In this document: positions 12,969 to 13,900 of the stretch, piece by piece
How positions within the stretch are numbered: position 1 is the stretch's first letter
How the letters are laid out: each line of letters starts with the position of its first letter
Assembly: GCA_020851855.1 (NCBI GenBank)
Contig: JADZBY010000093.1
Span: forward strand, 1-13,900
Length of the DNA: 13,900 bases
Reading direction: 5' to 3'
DNA from: Anaerolineae bacterium
GTDB taxonomy: Bacteria > Chloroflexota > Anaerolineae > Aggregatilineales > UBA2796
Notes under the pieces: generated by a model
Databases searched by the model: none
Told to the model about the DNA's origin: nothing
What the model saw: only the letters and a program-made list of their open reading frames with translations
Program-made: the position numbers and the translations under genes

Positions 12969-13900
12969 TCACGTCGGCCAGACCAGGTAACGCGCCGAGA
13001 TACGCTCGTAGGCTTGCTCGATGGCGTGCAGGATTTCGTCAGGCATGGGCACTACGCCGCCCATCCGCCCGAAGAAGCTGATGGGGACCTGCCCACCCGC
13101 GCCGAGCCGCACGTCTTCGATCATCTGTCCGGCGTTCATCTCCACGACAAGGCAGCCCTCGATCCGGTCGGCCAGCGCCGAGATGTGCGCATCGGGGAAC
13201 GGCCACAGCGTCTGCGGGCGCAGCAAGCCGACTTTCATGCCCTTGGCCCGCGCCATCTCCACGGCGCTGTAGGCGATGCGGCCCGCCGTGCCATAGCCGA
13301 TGACCAGCAGCAGCGCATCGTCGACCATGTACTCTGTAAACCGGACTTCGTTGGCCTTGATCTGGGCCATCTTGTCCAGCGTCATCAGGTTGTAGGCTTC
13401 CATCTCCTCGCCGCGCATGTAGATCGAGGTGATGGTACGCTTCTTGCGCTGTCTTGCGCCGTTCAGCGCGAAGGCGGGCGGCGTGCGCACCAGTTCGCGC
13501 ATGGGCGGCAGCTCGGCAGGCTCCATCATCTGCCCGATCTGGCCGTCGGCGGCGAGAATGACAAGGTGGCGGTACTTGTCGGCCAGCTCAAAGGCCAACA
13601 GTGTGAAGTCGATGGCTTCCTGGACGGACGCCGGGGCGAGCACGATGGGCCGGTAGTCGCCGTGGCCCGCCGAGCGCGTCACCTGAAAATAGTCGCCCTG
13701 CGAGGGCAGGATATTGCCCAGGCCTGGCCCGCCGCGCATCACGTCGACGACCACGACGGGCAATTCGGACGCCGCAATATACGATAAACCTTCTTGCATC
13801 AGGCTGAAGCCGGGGCTGGACGACGAGGTCATGACCCGCGCGCCTGCCGTCGCCGCGCCGTACACCATATTGATGGCGGCCACTTCACTTTCGGCCTGCA
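12969..13900 (-). CDS. vorB: 2-oxoacid:ferredoxin oxidoreductase, alpha subunit (VorB-like), N-terminus beyond the right edge
   Basis: The frame runs open to the right edge, giving about 309 C-terminal residues. The GTG at 13883 is an internal Val (QAESEVAAINMVYGAA), so the true start is outside. Motifs in order are the TSSSSPGFSLMQEGLSYIA region, then MRGGPGLGN, SQGDYFQ, GHGDYRPIVLAPASVQEA and ADGQIGQMMEP. These are the pyrimidine-binding and domain-III hallmarks of 3-methyl-2-oxobutanoate (VorB) alpha subunits; 2-oxoglutarate (KorA) enzymes are close relatives. The pattern suggests branched-chain 2-oxoacids as substrates, but this is by resemblance only. The short C-terminal ferredoxin subunit often found in such operons is not between the visible genes and may lie upstream, off the window. 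Naming of vorA/vorB differs between databases. Confidence 0.88.
   Translation of the reverse strand, partial: QAESEVAAINMVYGAATAGARVMTSSSSPGFSLMQEGLSYIAASELPVVVVDVMRGGPGLGNILPSQGDYFQVTRSAGHGDYRPIVLAPASVQEAIDFTLLAFELADKYRHLVILAADGQIGQMMEPAELPPMRELVRTPPAFALNGARQRKKRTITSIYMRGEEMEAYNLMTLDKMAQIKANEVRFTEYMVDDALLLVIGYGTAGRIAYSAVEMARAKGMKVGLLRPQTLWPFPDAHISALADRIEGCLVVEMNAGQMIEDVRLGAGGQVPISFFGRMGGVVPMPDEILHAIEQAYERISARYLVWPT

Noticed and set aside
12924..13787. Plus-strand open frame opposite the oxidoreductase alpha subunit
   Set aside because: It is a mirror of the alpha frame with no recognisable domain, while the minus strand shows clear VorB motifs.
1..13900. tRNA, rRNA, insertion sequence, prophage or defence genes
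   Set aside because: None was seen by eye on either strand. No transposase, integrase or nuclease motif appears in any frame with coding character.

Overview
The window is GC-rich bacterial DNA with a strong third-position GC bias. The gene families present suggest an anaerobic or facultative heterotroph, and my best guess is a member of the Chloroflexota (Anaerolineae-like). The guess rests on a vor-type 2-oxoacid:ferredoxin oxidoreductase, an adenosine-specific kinase of the archaeal/anaerobe type, LDH-like malate dehydrogenase, small membrane-anchored helix-hairpin-helix proteins, and many short hairpin repeats between genes. No ribosomal gene is present to settle the taxonomy.

Layout. 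Positions 1-2115 carry two minus-strand sugar genes: an NAD(P)-dependent sugar-nucleotide epimerase/dehydratase, then a GT1-type glycosyltransferase cut by the left edge. Divergent from them, 2464-5241 encodes a P2A (SERCA-like) Ca2+-transporting P-type ATPase. A repeat-rich intergenic island follows (5242-5760), with several hairpins and a 71-bp tandem duplication. Next on the plus strand come two related membrane-anchored helix-hairpin-helix proteins (5761-6501 and 6571-7065) and malate dehydrogenase (7153-8106). From 8345 to the right edge all genes are on the minus strand. In transcription order they are the alpha (partial), beta and gamma subunits of a 2-oxoisovalerate-type ferredoxin oxidoreductase, an adenosine-specific kinase, alanine dehydrogenase and an acetyl-CoA hydrolase/CoA-transferase.

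How the genes could work together. The right-hand cluster reads as an amino-acid/2-oxoacid catabolic module. Alanine dehydrogenase links amino groups and NADH. The oxidoreductase decarboxylates 2-oxoacids to acyl-CoA and reduces ferredoxin. The CoA-transferase exchanges CoA between acids. The kinase would phosphorylate adenosine. This linkage is inference from gene order and spacing.

The most unusual signal is outside the genes. Two families of short 'conserved head plus hairpin' repeats recur. One has head CCTCAyCCC and the other has head GTAGGG. Their hairpin stems vary by paired changes, they often occur as inverted pairs, and they sit 6-32 nt past stop codons. This resembles the architecture of REP/BIME elements. 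I see no complete novel multi-gene system in the window; the repeats and the twin helix-hairpin-helix proteins are the best leads.
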